In this document: in pieces, positions 9,804 through 19,940 of the stretch
How the letters are laid out: each line of letters starts with the position of its first letter
How positions within the stretch are numbered: position 1 is the first letter of the stretch
NCBI GenBank assembly: GCA_002368355.1
Contig: AP018281.1
Coordinates: forward strand, 1,612,001-1,676,000
Origin: Chondrocystis sp. NIES-4102
GTDB taxonomy: Bacteria; Cyanobacteriota; Cyanobacteriia; Cyanobacteriales; Xenococcaceae
Length of the DNA stretch: 64,000 bases
Reading direction: 5' to 3'
The notes under the pieces: model-generated
What the model saw: only the letters and a program-made list of their open reading frames with translations
What the model was told of the DNA's origin: nothing
Databases searched by the model: none
Translations under genes and position numbers: made by a program

Positions 9804-11930
9804 ATGTCAGGGTTTGCCTCTTTGGAGTTGGCTTTAAAACATTTTTTTGGTTATGATGCCTTTCGTCCTGGGCAAAAGAAAATTATTGAAGCAGCCTTAC
9901 AAAATAAAGATTTACTGACAATTATGCCCACTGGTGGGGGAAAATCTTTATGTTTTCAATTACCAGCTTTATTGAGGAATGGTATAACTATTGTCGTCTC
10001 TCCTTTAATTGCTTTGATGCAGGATCAGGTGGAGGCATTGTGGGATAACGGGATTAACGCTACCTTTCTCAATAGTAGTTTGGAATATGAAGAAAGACGA
10101 TCGCGCCAAATAGCTATTTTAGAAAATAAAATTAAACTGCTTTATGTTGCCCCCGAAAGGCTATTAAATGAAAGATTTGGCTTGTTTTTAGATCTGATCG
10201 ACTCCCAAATAGGAATTGCAGCGATCGCCGTGGATGAAGCCCATTGTGTCTCGGAATGGGGGCATGATTTTCGCCCAGAATATAGTCGCTTAAAGATATT
10301 ACGTCAACGTTACCCTAAAATTGCCCTACAAGCCCTAACAGCTACTGCCACTAAAAGAGTACAACAGGATATTATTCAACAGTTAGATTTGCGATCGCCT
10401 GATATTCATATTGCTAGTTTCGACCGTCCTAATATCCACTATCAAGTACAGCAAAAAGATCGTAATATATACCTTAAGATCCTACGGGCGATTCGTGCTG
10501 AATCTGGGGCAGGTATAGTGTATTGTCTCAGTCGTCGAACTGTAGAAGAAGTAGCCACAAAGTTACAACATGACGGGATCAAAGCCTTACCCTATCATGC
10601 AGGTTTAAGCGATCAACAACGCAACAGTAATCAAACCAGCTTTTTACGGGATGATATCCAGGTAATTGTCGCCACGATCGCTTTTGGTATGGGGATTAAT
10701 AAACCTGATGTGCGTTTTGTCTTCCATTACGATCTACCCCGTAGTTTAGAGAATTTTTATCAAGAATCAGGTAGGGCAGGCAGAGACGGTGAACCATCCA
10801 AATCAATTTTATATTTTAGTTCAGGCGATCGCCAGAAAATTGAATATCTCATTGAACAAAAATCAGAGTTAACCGAACAAAAAATTGCTCAACAACAACT
10901 ACATCAAGTAATTAACTATGCACAGGCGCATGATTGCCGTCGGACAATTATTCTGCGTTATTTCGGGCAAACCCATCGCGGTAATTGTGGTAGGTGCGAT
11001 AACTGTCTTAATCCTAAACCCACAGAAGACTGGACAATTGAAGCCCAGAAATTTCTTTCCTGTGTTGCCCGTTGTGAAGAAAAATTTGGCATCAACCATA
11101 TAGTGGATGTATTAATCGGTTCACGCAAACAAAAAATATATCAATATGGACATCATCTATTATCCACCTACGGCATAGGCAAAGGCAGAACAGCCGAAGA
11201 ATGGCGAATGTTAGGGCGATCGCTAGTACATCAAGGATTAGTAGCACAAACAACCGATGGTTATCCTGTCTTAAAGTTAAATAAACGCAGTTGGCAAGTC
11301 TTTCGTCAGCAATTACCAGTCAAAATTCCGATTAATAAGCATCAAACTAAAAATACTTCCACCTATAACCCTCGCCAAGCAGAAGCAGAATTATTATTTG
11401 ATAAACTCAGGATATTACGCAAACAAATCGCTGATTATCATTCCCTACCTCCCTACATGATTTTTGCCGACTCCAGCCTCAAATTAATGGCACAAATGCG
11501 TCCCCAAAACCTTGCTGATTTTACAAATCTTTCTGGAGTTAGTAAATATAAAGCCCAGCAATATGGCAATAGTTTTATCTCTGCAATACTAGAATTTACT
11601 GCCCAACAGCAACTACCAATTAATCTACCTTCAAAAAGTCAACTACTAACCCTACAACTCCATCAACAGGGTTTGAGTATAACGCAAATAGCCATAGAGA
11701 GAGAATTAGCAGTATCGACTATTGCTAATCATTTAAGTGAACTACTAGAAATGAATCAACCCGTTGCCCTCAATAAATTAATTACCCCAAAGCGACAACA
11801 AATAATTATTCAAGCTATGGAAAAAATAGGTGATACCTGCCTCAAAACTATTCAAGACACCTTGGGGGATGATTACAGCGAGGATGAGATTAAATTAGTC
11901 AGGGGTTGGTGGCGAAATCAAAAAAATTAG
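9804..11930 (+). CDS. recQ: ATP-dependent DNA helicase RecQ
   Basis: A 3'-5' DNA helicase of recombination and replication-fork repair, 708 residues. Helicase motifs appear in order: motif I TIMPTGGGKSLCFQLPA, motif II DEAHCVSEWGHDFRP, motif III LTATAT, then motif V VIVATIAFGMGINKPDVRFV and motif VI ESGRAGRDGEPS. The RecQ zinc-binding part has CRRTIILRYFGQ and GNCGRCDNC. A winged-helix region follows, then an HRDC domain around residues 520-590 (AEAELLFDKLRILRKQIADY). The tail contains a helix-turn-helix-like segment LSITQIAIERELAVSTIANH seen in other bacterial RecQ proteins. It starts at ATG 9804. Confidence 0.96.
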   Translation: MSGFASLELALKHFFGYDAFRPGQKKIIEAALQNKDLLTIMPTGGGKSLCFQLPALLRNGITIVVSPLIALMQDQVEALWDNGINATFLNSSLEYEERRSRQIAILENKIKLLYVAPERLLNERFGLFLDLIDSQIGIAAIAVDEAHCVSEWGHDFRPEYSRLKILRQRYPKIALQALTATATKRVQQDIIQQLDLRSPDIHIASFDRPNIHYQVQQKDRNIYLKILRAIRAESGAGIVYCLSRRTVEEVATKLQHDGIKALPYHAGLSDQQRNSNQTSFLRDDIQVIVATIAFGMGINKPDVRFVFHYDLPRSLENFYQESGRAGRDGEPSKSILYFSSGDRQKIEYLIEQKSELTEQKIAQQQLHQVINYAQAHDCRRTIILRYFGQTHRGNCGRCDNCLNPKPTEDWTIEAQKFLSCVARCEEKFGINHIVDVLIGSRKQKIYQYGHHLLSTYGIGKGRTAEEWRMLGRSLVHQGLVAQTTDGYPVLKLNKRSWQVFRQQLPVKIPINKHQTKNTSTYNPRQAEAELLFDKLRILRKQIADYHSLPPYMIFADSSLKLMAQMRPQNLADFTNLSGVSKYKAQQYGNSFISAILEFTAQQQLPINLPSKSQLLTLQLHQQGLSITQIAIERELAVSTIANHLSELLEMNQPVALNKLITPKRQQIIIQAMEKIGDTCLKTIQDTLGDDYSEDEIKLVRGWWRNQKN

Positions 11931-11989
11931 TAAAAAAGTAGTAGGTTTTAATTAATCCTTGTACGATAAGCTGTAGCCTCTGACGTACT

Positions 11990-12262
<273 letters not shown>

Positions 12263-12269
12263 CTACCTC

Positions 12270-13112
12270 CTATAAATACTTTCCCTTAAACACTTCTACC
12301 GCAGGCCCAGTCATATAAACCTGTTCATCAGTTTCTGACCAATTAATTTGCAAACAGCCCCCAGGTAATTCCACAGTACAATTGCGATCGCATTGATTAT
12401 TTAATACTCCAGCCACCACCGACGCACAAGCCCCCGTCCCACAAGCTAAGGTAATTCCTGCGCCTCTTTCCCAAACTCGCATCTTAATATAATCTGGTTT
12501 GATTACCTCGATAAACTCAGTATTAGTGCGTTGCGGAAAAACAGGGTGATGTTCAAATAATGGGCCGATTTTTTCTAAATCTATAGCAGCACAATCATCT
12601 ACAAAAGTAATGCAGTGAGGATTACCCATACTAACGGCGGTTACTAACCAAGAGAATTCGCCAACTTCTAAAGACTGGGCGACAACCTTTTGAGGATCTG
12701 AATTTAAAGTAGTAGGTATTGCTGCTGCTGCTAACTGAGGTTTGCCCATATTAACAGTAACGTCCCCATTAGCTTCGAGTTTAGGAATAATCACCCCTGC
12801 CAAAGTTTGAATTCTGTAAGAAATATTAACTTCTGTATTTCCTTCTAGATCGGCGATAAACTTAGCAAGACAGCGTATGCCGTTACCACACATTTCGGGT
12901 TCTGAACCGTCGGAATTATAAATTCTCATGGTGTAGTCTGTACCTTCCTGACCTGGGAGGGCAAAAATGACACCATTAGCACCAATGCCAAAATGGCGAT
13001 CGCACATTTTCACTGCTTGTTCAGAAGTAATTATTGGTTCGGCAGAATGACGATTATCAATCAAAATAAAATCATTACCTAACCCTTGGTATTTACTAAA
13101 CTCGATTACCAT
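12270..13112 (-). CDS. dapF: Diaminopimelate epimerase
   Basis: Interconverts LL- and meso-2,6-diaminopimelate for lysine and peptidoglycan synthesis. I choose ATG 13112, giving [20 protein letters not shown], the standard family start, rather than the in-frame codon at 13136. The product is 280 residues. Both catalytic cysteine motifs are present: [15 protein letters not shown] and [25 protein letters not shown] and RVWERGAG are also conserved. The stop is close to the heptamer-repeat block. It is divergent from hfq with only 38 bp between the two start codons. Confidence 0.96.
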   Translation of the reverse strand: MVIEFSKYQGLGNDFILIDNRHSAEPIITSEQAVKMCDRHFGIGANGVIFALPGQEGTDYTMRIYNSDGSEPEMCGNGIRCLAKFIADLEGNTEVNISYRIQTLAGVIIPKLEANGDVTVNMGKPQLAAAAIPTTLNSDPQKVVAQSLEVGEFSWLVTAVSMGNPHCITFVDDCAAIDLEKIGPLFEHHPVFPQRTNTEFIEVIKPDYIKMRVWERGAGITLACGTGACASVVAGVLNNQCDRNCTVELPGGCLQINWSETDEQVYMTGPAVEVFKGKYL

Positions 13113-13150
13113 CTTTGATTTTCCTAAATATATCAACGAGAACTGAGAAT

Positions 13151-13363
13151 ATGACTGACTTTGATGCTTCTTTACCAGGTATAAAACAAGTCCAGAATTT
13201 TATTAAAGACAAGCAAGAGGTAGAACTAAAATTAGTTACCGATGATCTTGTGATGGGTAAAATTATCTGGCAAGATGCTGATTCTTTGTGTTTAGTAGAT
13301 CATTACAATCAGCAGACAATTATTTGGCGACAAGCACTAGTTTATCTTAAACCTAAAGCCTAA
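13151..13363 (+). CDS. hfq: Cyanobacterial-type Hfq protein
   Basis: A 70-residue Sm-like protein of the divergent cyanobacterial Hfq subfamily. I start at ATG 13151 ([20 protein letters not shown]), which follows a GAGAA sequence; the earlier ATG at 13115 adds an unconserved extension and would overlap the dapF start region. Sm1 is seen in [20 protein letters not shown] and the Sm2-like part in [15 protein letters not shown]. In cyanobacteria this protein is known for a role in type IV pilus motility rather than general sRNA pairing. Placement beside dapF is common in the phylum, from memory. Confidence 0.9.
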   Translation: MTDFDASLPGIKQVQNFIKDKQEVELKLVTDDLVMGKIIWQDADSLCLVDHYNQQTIIWRQALVYLKPKA

Positions 13364-13483
13364 AATTTAAAATGTCTTACTTTGGTAGTGGGGCAATAAA
13401 GATAAAAGGTCAAGGTCTACACAGGTAGTTAATTAATCCTTTTTCCTATTAAATAACCCCGCTACTCTATTACTAATACATAA

Positions 13484-13939
13484 CTAGGCAAGTTTACTTT
13501 TCACTAATGCCTGAATTTTTTTACCATCCGCTTTACCTTTAAGCTGTTTCATCGCAGGGCCCATTACTTTACCCAAATCCTTAGCTGAAGTCGCCCCAAC
13601 ACTTGCAATAAGTTCATCAATAATCGCTTCCAACTCACTATCACTAACTTGTTCGGGTAGATAGGTTTCAATGATCGCTAATTCTTGGGTTTCCTTTTCG
13701 GCTAAATCATCTCTACCAGCATTTTTAAACTGTTCAATAGAATCACGGCGTTGTTTTGCCTGTTGAGATAATAAGTCTATCTCTTGTTCTGGAGTTAAAC
13801 TATCTTGACCCTGGGGACGTACTTCTACTTCTTTTTCTAAGATTGCTTTTTTGATGCTGCGTACTGTTTGAAGACGAATTTTGTCCTTGGCTTTCATTGC
13901 CGTTTTTATATCTTCTCCAATTCTTTCTTTAAGATCCAT
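13484..13939 (-). CDS. GatB/YqeY domain-containing protein
   Basis: A 151-residue YqeY family protein, similar to the C-terminal helical domain of the amidotransferase subunit GatB. The start ATG 13939 gives MDLKERIGEDIKTAMKAKDK and has AGGA upstream; an in-frame start at 13960 only adds a short unconserved leader. Family hallmarks are LQTVRSIKKAILEKE, DLAEKETQELAIIETYLPEQ and the C-terminal DLGKVMGPAMKQLKGKADGK. A role in tRNA-dependent amidation or tRNA binding is assumed from the family, not shown. Confidence 0.92.
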   Translation of the reverse strand: MDLKERIGEDIKTAMKAKDKIRLQTVRSIKKAILEKEVEVRPQGQDSLTPEQEIDLLSQQAKQRRDSIEQFKNAGRDDLAEKETQELAIIETYLPEQVSDSELEAIIDELIASVGATSAKDLGKVMGPAMKQLKGKADGKKIQALVKSKLA

Positions 13940-13989
13940 CTTTTTTTTTCCTAAGCACAAGTATTTTATTATAAATTTTTGCCTCTTAA

Positions 13990-14571
13990 TTATAAAGTGC
14001 TAGATCTAACTGTTCTGGCGCGACAATCTCGTAACCAAAGTTGAACCCCTTGCCCAATGATGCCATCAGTAGTTTCTATTGGTGGTGCGGGGGGAGATTG
14101 ATTATTGGAATCACCAAAACGAGAAAACATCATCACCATTCGCCAACCATCATTAGTTTTAACCAGAAATAACCAGTGATAGGTTTGGATAGTAAAAACC
14201 TGTTTATTTTGATACTGTCTTTCTAAAACAGTAAAAAAGATTTGTTGGGGTTGATCTGCTGGCAGAGGCTGATATTGCAGATTAGGTAAATTTAAAGGTT
14301 CTAATTCCGCAGGGCTAGCGATAATAATATATTTTCTAATACCTAGGGATCTTGGGTTTTTCTGGGTTCTAAGAATTACACGATTACTATATTGCGGTAA
14401 ATCTTTTAATAGTAGGGAAGATAATGTTTCGAGTTGATTGGGACAAGTAAAACTTTTATTATCTTGCTTGGCTGGTTTAATCTGACTATTAACTAGTTGG
14501 ATAGGTAATAAACAAAAAATCAATAAGCCTAAAATGTTTGCTTGCCCAACTTTCAAAAAACTTACCTTCAT
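13990..14571 (-). CDS. Conserved exported protein of unknown function
   Basis: A 193-residue protein with a signal peptide: basic MKVSFLK, hydrophobic ILGLLIFCLLPIQLV, likely cut after VNSQ or nearby. The mature part holds SFTCPNQLETLSSLLLKDLP and NRVILRTQKNPRSLG. It also has a beta-rich middle (QIFFTVLERQYQNKQVF, HWLFLVKTNDGWRMVMMFSR) and a C-terminal Cys in LWLRDCRART that could pair with the first. I do not recognise a named family. It lies 23 bp downstream of the cruA-type gene on the same strand and may be co-transcribed. Confidence 0.75.
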   Translation of the reverse strand: MKVSFLKVGQANILGLLIFCLLPIQLVNSQIKPAKQDNKSFTCPNQLETLSSLLLKDLPQYSNRVILRTQKNPRSLGIRKYIIIASPAELEPLNLPNLQYQPLPADQPQQIFFTVLERQYQNKQVFTIQTYHWLFLVKTNDGWRMVMMFSRFGDSNNQSPPAPPIETTDGIIGQGVQLWLRDCRARTVRSSTL

Positions 14572-14594
14572 CTACTTAGCAACAATGATTACAA

Positions 14595-16565
14595 CTAATG
14601 CAAAGTGTAATTTAAACTCAAAAGCTTCAGCCATAGACTAGGATATTGTTTTTCTAACCAAGGCTGCTGCTGCTTTAACCAACCAGGCAACCAACCAGCT
14701 AATAAAAGATTTTTCACTGCATCTAAATTAAAAGAAAAATAAGCCCCAAGCCAACGTAACAAATCCCTACTACCTGCCATTTCCCAAATCCATAATAATA
14801 GGGCAGGGTTTTTTCTGGCTGCAACTAAAGCCAAGCGAGTAAAAGTTATCCAGTCTGTACGATCTTTAATAAAAGTATCCGCTACTTCGGGGGGTTCATC
14901 TGCCAAAATACCAAAGAAAGTATTTAACATTGAGTTGATCCTTTGGGGCGGTAACATTTTTCCTGTAGGTACCATCATCCCTTTGGAGAATAACCAAGTG
15001 ACAGATATGTTACTTTGATAGGCTCTAATCTGGTTTAAATGTTTAGCGGTTAATAAATCGTTTTGCAGGGCGGTATGTAATAGGGTAGTCAGACGTTCCA
15101 AATTACGCACTAATGAACCAAAACCTGTAAAAACTAGGGGAGATTGTAAAGAGGCTGCATCGCCAATTGCCAATAAACGATCAAAGGCAACGGTGCGATC
15201 GCGATCGCTGACACTAAAATGACCAGGTATATAACCAAAGGTAGGTTTTTTCCAAACTAGTTCTTCGACATCACAACGGCGGTATTCTGGCAAAATTGTA
15301 AAGAAGTCCTCGTACATCTCTAATAATGAACCTGGGTTATCAGGATGTACCTGATGATAGTGAAATAGATAAAAAGTTAGTTCATCGTTTCCTGCAGGGA
15401 ATAATTCCCAAATTAATTGCCTACCACGAGATATATCACCGTGGGAATTTAACACATCGCCATATTGTTTATCCCAAACTTGGGGGGCAAAACCACTCTC
15501 AATTACCGCCCCCACCGTCGGACAAACACTATCAAAAGTGCGACCACCGTTTAATTGCCAAGCGATCGCCGATGCTGTCCCCATTGCATCTATTAGTAGT
15601 CTACCTGTTGCCTGTTTACTGGTTTTAGTGGGAAGGTGAGTTAGTTTAACTGTGACTGCATTTGTCCCTATATCGGCACGGATAAATTCCGTTTCATCCC
15701 AAATACTCCCCCCTGCTTGCAATAATTTATCACCACAAAAACGCAGTAGTTTTTCCGCATCAACTGCCACATTTAGAACTGTTGGGGTATGCAGCACTTT
15801 GGCTTTTAAATGAGGTGGGTTATAAGCATCAAAAAACTTACTAAAACCATCTACATATTCCGCAGCGATCACCGACTCAAATTCTTTGGGGGTGAATAAA
15901 CCCAGATTGATTAAACTTTGAAATTCATCACGGGATATATTCCATTCACGATTCATTTTGCCAAAAGGTAATCTTTCAATTAGTAGCACTCGATAACCTT
16001 TAATTGCCATAACCGCAGCATGAATTACCCCCAATGCACCACCGACATAAATTAAATCATATTCAGTCTCTATAGCAGCATCAGCAGTTGGGCTTTTAAA
16101 AATAACTTCTTGGGGCTTTTGAGGATTACTTACACTATCGCGCCAGCGTTTCTCCCACCAGTAAACCCGATTTAAATCATATTCCCCATTGGGCATTTTC
16201 TGGAAAAAGTGAACCGTTTGAGGATAAGTATCTGCCAAAGCTTCAAAAATAGATTGCTCAGACAAGTCTATGGCTGGAGGGATAGGATAGGATAAGGGAA
16301 ATGCTGCCCTAATTTCTGTCATTAATTGCTGCTGAATTTGCTTTGCCTGGGGTATTTTTTTATCCCCCCACTGAAATATTTTTAAGTAGGTGGTGCGTTG
16401 TAAGTCCCAGATAAAAATGGATAATTCTGAACTATCAAACTGAAGACGCAGACCATCAGGAGTAGAAATCTTTTTCCCTGCTGAAGGTTGCCAAGTATTC
16501 TGTAACCAAACTTTTACTGCTTCATGGTCAGGGGTGGGAATTTCTGTATATAATAGTTCTTTCAT
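14595..16565 (-). CDS. cruA: CruA-type lycopene cyclase (FAD-dependent)
   Basis: A 656-residue flavoprotein matching the CruA family, which cyclises lycopene ends to beta-ionone rings in carotenoid synthesis at the membrane. After a 180-residue N-terminal region the dinucleotide fold reads EYDLIYVGGALGVIHAAVMA. CruA hallmarks follow: NREWNISRDEFQSLINLGLF, VDAEKLLRFCGDKLLQAGGS, LLIDAMGTASAIAWQLNGGR, RQLIWELFPAG, FGYIPGH and AIGDAASLQSPLVFTGFGS. The paralogue CruP shares several motifs. The IHAAVMA segment and overall length favour CruA, but CruP cannot be fully excluded. Likely second gene of the unit is the exported protein immediately downstream. Confidence 0.82.
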   Translation of the reverse strand: MKELLYTEIPTPDHEAVKVWLQNTWQPSAGKKISTPDGLRLQFDSSELSIFIWDLQRTTYLKIFQWGDKKIPQAKQIQQQLMTEIRAAFPLSYPIPPAIDLSEQSIFEALADTYPQTVHFFQKMPNGEYDLNRVYWWEKRWRDSVSNPQKPQEVIFKSPTADAAIETEYDLIYVGGALGVIHAAVMAIKGYRVLLIERLPFGKMNREWNISRDEFQSLINLGLFTPKEFESVIAAEYVDGFSKFFDAYNPPHLKAKVLHTPTVLNVAVDAEKLLRFCGDKLLQAGGSIWDETEFIRADIGTNAVTVKLTHLPTKTSKQATGRLLIDAMGTASAIAWQLNGGRTFDSVCPTVGAVIESGFAPQVWDKQYGDVLNSHGDISRGRQLIWELFPAGNDELTFYLFHYHQVHPDNPGSLLEMYEDFFTILPEYRRCDVEELVWKKPTFGYIPGHFSVSDRDRTVAFDRLLAIGDAASLQSPLVFTGFGSLVRNLERLTTLLHTALQNDLLTAKHLNQIRAYQSNISVTWLFSKGMMVPTGKMLPPQRINSMLNTFFGILADEPPEVADTFIKDRTDWITFTRLALVAARKNPALLLWIWEMAGSRDLLRWLGAYFSFNLDAVKNLLLAGWLPGWLKQQQPWLEKQYPSLWLKLLSLNYTLH

Positions 16566-16725
16566 TAGTATTATTAATTAATTCTTAAGAAAAATAAAAA
16601 CAAAGTTAATTTAATTTTTAGTTAGGTTAGACTTGCCAGACAAATATCGTTTAAATTTCCACCGACTGGGGAATTTAAGACTAGTACACAACAACTATTT
16701 TGTTTGCTTAGATATAATTTGACCT

Positions 16726-16977
16726 ATGGATTATCCTATCCCAGCTAGTATCGAAGAAATATCAAAATTAGGAAAAAGCTCTGTTAACATCGAAACCATT
16801 GTCTCAGCGATCGCCTCCGTCGTGCAACTTGCTCGTCAACAAGGACAATCGTTAGAAGAATTAACTGCCAATATTTTACAAGATGATCGAGTTTTAGATT
16901 TAGAGCGACGTAAATGGTTAAGTGACTTGATTACTCAAGTTTGGATTTTGTTGCCTTCAAAAAAAGATGAAGAATAA
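16726..16977 (+). CDS. Conserved small cyanobacterial protein
   Basis: An 83-residue soluble protein, MDYPIPASIEEISKLGKSSV at the start, then an amphipathic helix IETIVSAIASVVQLARQQGQ, a SLEELTANILQDDRVLD segment, and RRKWLSDLITQVWILLP. No signal peptide or membrane segment. The composition and HIP1 site look like a real gene. I recall similar small unknown proteins in cyanobacteria but cannot name a family. It is followed by the acetolactate-synthase-like gene after 127 bp. Confidence 0.65.
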   Translation: MDYPIPASIEEISKLGKSSVNIETIVSAIASVVQLARQQGQSLEELTANILQDDRVLDLERRKWLSDLITQVWILLPSKKDEE

Positions 16978-17104
16978 AGAATTTATAATTCTCCTAACAA
17001 ATAACTATAATCTGGTTTTAACCTTAACTAATTTTGCCTTGGAATAGCTATAGTTTGATCATAATCAGGAAATTTACTTAACCGATTACTTGGGGGGATA
17101 TGTA

Positions 17105-18757
17105 ATGGGCGAATTAAATGTGGCAGAAGTTTTAGTTCAATGTTTAGAAAATGAAGAAGTAGAATATGTCTTTGGTCTTCCTGGGGAAGAAAATTTACAC
17201 ATTCTCGAAGCATTAAGGGATTCTTCTATTGAGTTTATTACCACTCGTCATGAACAGGGTGCTGCTTTTATGGCGGATGTTTATGGTCGTCTGACAGGTA
17301 AAGCAGGAGTATGTCTATCCACCTTGGGCCCTGGGGCAACTAATCTGATGACTGGGGTAGCAGATGCTAATTTGGATGGTGCGCCCTTAGTAGCTATTAC
17401 AGGACAGGTGGGTACAGATAGAATGCACATTGAATCCCATCAATATCTTGATTTGGTAGCGATGTTTGCGCCGATCACTAAATGGAATGCTCAAATTGTC
17501 CGCCCTGATACTACTCCCGAAATTGTGCGTAAAGCTTTTAAAGTTGCCCAAGCAGAAAAACCTGGGGCAGTACATATAGACTTGCCCGAAAATATTGCTG
17601 CTATGTCTTTACAGGCTAAACCTTTACTACGAGATAATCGGGAAAAAACCTATGCTTCAACTCGTAGTCTTAATAGTGCTGCTGCTGCTATCTCCAAAGC
17701 TCAAAACCCCCTGATTTTGGCAGGTAATGGTGTAATTCGTGGTCATGCTAGTGAAGCTTTAACAGAGTTTGCTACCCAGTTAAATATTCCTGTTGCTAAT
17801 ACGTTTATGGGTAAAGGGGCAATTCCTTATACTCATCCTTTATCTTTGTGGACACTGGGACTACAACAAAGGGATTTGATTAGCTGTGCTTTTGATGAAG
17901 CGGATTTAGTAATTGCCATTGGTTATGACTTGATTGAATACTCCCCGAAAAAATGGAATCCTCAAGGGGATAAAAAAATTATTCATATTGATGAATCTAG
18001 GGCGGAGATAGATAGCAGTTATATTCCTTTGGTTGAGGTATTTGGAGATATTTCTGATTCCCTCAATGAGATAGTTAAAAGAGCAGACCGTCAAGGCAAA
18101 AAAACGGCTTCCGCCCAGAATTTGAGAATTCAAATAAAAGAAGATTACGAACTTTATGCTTCGGATCAAGGGTTTCCCGTTAAACCACAAAAAATTATCT
18201 ATGATTTACGTCAGGTAATGGGCCCTGAAGATATCGTGATTTCCGATGTTGGCGCACATAAAATGTGGATGGCAAGACATTATCATTGTGATTGTCCCAA
18301 TACTTGTATCATTTCCAATGGTTTTGCAGCTATGGGGATAGCTATACCTGGGGCAATGGCTGCTAAACTGGTAAATCGCGATCGCAAAGTAGTCGCAGTT
18401 ACAGGAGACGGTGGTTTTATGATGAATTGTCAGGAATTGGAAACCGCCTTACGGGTCAATACGCCCTTTGTTACTCTCATTTTTAACGATAATGGGTATG
18501 GTTTAATTGAATGGAAACAAATTAATCAGTTTGGTCATTCTACTTCGGTGGATTTTGGTAATCCTGATTTTGTAAAATTTGCTGAGAGTATGGGGTTAAA
18601 AGGTTATCGGGTAGAAGCTGCTGCGGATTTAATTCCTATCTTAAAAAAGGCTTTGGCTGATGATGTACCTGCGGTGATTGATTGCCCTGTAGATTATAAG
18701 GAGAATCTACGCTTTTCTCAGAAATCGGGCGATTTAAGTTGCGAGATTCAGCTTTAA
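17105..18757 (+). CDS. Acetolactate synthase-like TPP enzyme (IlvG/AlsS type)
   Basis: A 550-residue thiamine-diphosphate enzyme, probably condensing two pyruvates to 2-acetolactate for branched-chain amino acids or overflow. ATG 17105, preceded by GGGGGG, is preferred over the in-frame TTG at 17090. The catalytic glutamate lies in YVFGLPGEENLH, followed by RHEQGAAFMADVYGRLTGKAG and CLSTLGPGATNLMTGVADA. The middle domain has NPLILAGNGVIRG. The TPP/Mg motif is VTGDGGFMMNCQELETALRV with NDNGYGLIEWKQ. It is closer to stand-alone AlsS-like than to biosynthetic IlvB in its C-terminus, and no small regulatory subunit is nearby. The exact substrate is not certain. Confidence 0.82.
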   Translation: MGELNVAEVLVQCLENEEVEYVFGLPGEENLHILEALRDSSIEFITTRHEQGAAFMADVYGRLTGKAGVCLSTLGPGATNLMTGVADANLDGAPLVAITGQVGTDRMHIESHQYLDLVAMFAPITKWNAQIVRPDTTPEIVRKAFKVAQAEKPGAVHIDLPENIAAMSLQAKPLLRDNREKTYASTRSLNSAAAAISKAQNPLILAGNGVIRGHASEALTEFATQLNIPVANTFMGKGAIPYTHPLSLWTLGLQQRDLISCAFDEADLVIAIGYDLIEYSPKKWNPQGDKKIIHIDESRAEIDSSYIPLVEVFGDISDSLNEIVKRADRQGKKTASAQNLRIQIKEDYELYASDQGFPVKPQKIIYDLRQVMGPEDIVISDVGAHKMWMARHYHCDCPNTCIISNGFAAMGIAIPGAMAAKLVNRDRKVVAVTGDGGFMMNCQELETALRVNTPFVTLIFNDNGYGLIEWKQINQFGHSTSVDFGNPDFVKFAESMGLKGYRVEAAADLIPILKKALADDVPAVIDCPVDYKENLRFSQKSGDLSCEIQL

Positions 18758-18918
18758 TTGTGATCAAAACTACCCTATAGGGTAATACTGAAGTACCATA
18801 GGTATGGTTTGAGAGAGTCAAAATTGTTAAAAGCTAACTAGACATAACTTATAGTTTTCTAGCTGCTTTTAAAGTTAATATCTACTTTAATTTAATTAAT
18901 TGATTTGAGAACTAAATT

Positions 18919-19440
18919 ATGCCACGCACCCAGAGAAACGATAACTTTGTAGATAAAACTTTTACCGTTATGGCAGATATCATATTAAAAGCTCTGCCTA
19001 CCAATAAAAAAGCCAAAGAAGCATTTGCCTACTATCGTGATGGAATGTCTGCCCAAGGGGATGGGGAATATGCAGAAGCCTTAGAAAACTATGAAGAGGC
19101 ATTAACTCTAGAAGAAGATCCCAACGATCGCAGTTATATTCTCTATAATATGGGCTTAATTTACGCAAGTAATGGCAATATTGATAAGGCTCTTGAACTT
19201 TATAGTGAAGCGATCGATCTAAATCCTCGAATGCCCCAAGCTTTAAATAATATTGCTGTGATTTATCATTACGAAGGGGAAAAGGCTAAGGAAGCAGGAG
19301 ACGTGGAAAAAGCCGAGTCCTATTACGATAAAGCAGCAGAATATTGGAAGCAAGCAATTAGAATTGCACCTAATAATTATATGGAAGCCCAAAATTGGCT
19401 TAAAATTACAGGACGTTCAGAAATGGATGTATTCTTTTAA
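18919..19440 (+). CDS. ycf3: Photosystem I assembly protein Ycf3
   Basis: A 173-residue TPR protein that helps assemble photosystem I at the thylakoid membrane. The opening [20 protein letters not shown] and [20 protein letters not shown] are diagnostic. Three TPRs follow: [40 protein letters not shown] and [20 protein letters not shown]. The end [14 protein letters not shown] is also typical. Length is standard. gatC follows after 33 bp on the same strand. Confidence 0.97.
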   Translation: MPRTQRNDNFVDKTFTVMADIILKALPTNKKAKEAFAYYRDGMSAQGDGEYAEALENYEEALTLEEDPNDRSYILYNMGLIYASNGNIDKALELYSEAIDLNPRMPQALNNIAVIYHYEGEKAKEAGDVEKAESYYDKAAEYWKQAIRIAPNNYMEAQNWLKITGRSEMDVFF

Positions 19441-19473
19441 AAGCTTTTAGTAGTTAGTAATTAATCAAAAAGC

Positions 19474-19770
19474 ATGATTGATCGCCAAGAAGTCAGAAAA
19501 GTTGCTAATTTAGCCAGATTGAAGATTACCGAAGAAGAAGAAATAGCCTTTACCACTCAATTAAACAGCATTCTTGGCTATTTTGAACAGTTGAGTGAGC
19601 TTGATACTACTGATGTTGCACCAACCACTAGAGCAATTGAAACGAGTAATATTACTCGCCCAGATCAGTTAGTACCTTTTCCAGATAAAGAAGCTTTGCT
19701 TAAGGCTGCTCCTGAGCAACAAGGGGAATTTTTCCGTGTACCCAAAATTCTAACTTCCGATGAAGCATAG
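19474..19770 (+). CDS. gatC: Glutamyl-tRNA(Gln)/aspartyl-tRNA(Asn) amidotransferase subunit C
   Basis: The 98-residue small subunit of GatCAB, which amidates mischarged Glu-tRNA(Gln). It starts [20 protein letters not shown], with [20 protein letters not shown] and [10 protein letters not shown] matching the family. The tail [11 protein letters not shown] is the conserved GatC ending. gatA and gatB are not in the window, as is common in cyanobacteria where these genes are dispersed. Confidence 0.95.
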   Translation: MIDRQEVRKVANLARLKITEEEEIAFTTQLNSILGYFEQLSELDTTDVAPTTRAIETSNITRPDQLVPFPDKEALLKAAPEQQGEFFRVPKILTSDEA

Positions 19771-19940
19771 AATAGATTTATGGGGCAAGGGTATTAGTAA
19801 TTAGGTACTTATAGCAGTCGAAGTAAAGGTTAAGACACTTGATATTAAGCTTTGCGCCAAGAGATATTAGAGATGTCTCTATTTATTATTCGATTGCTAT
19901 GTATTTAATACTCAGCCTTGCACCACACCCTTTTATTTAA

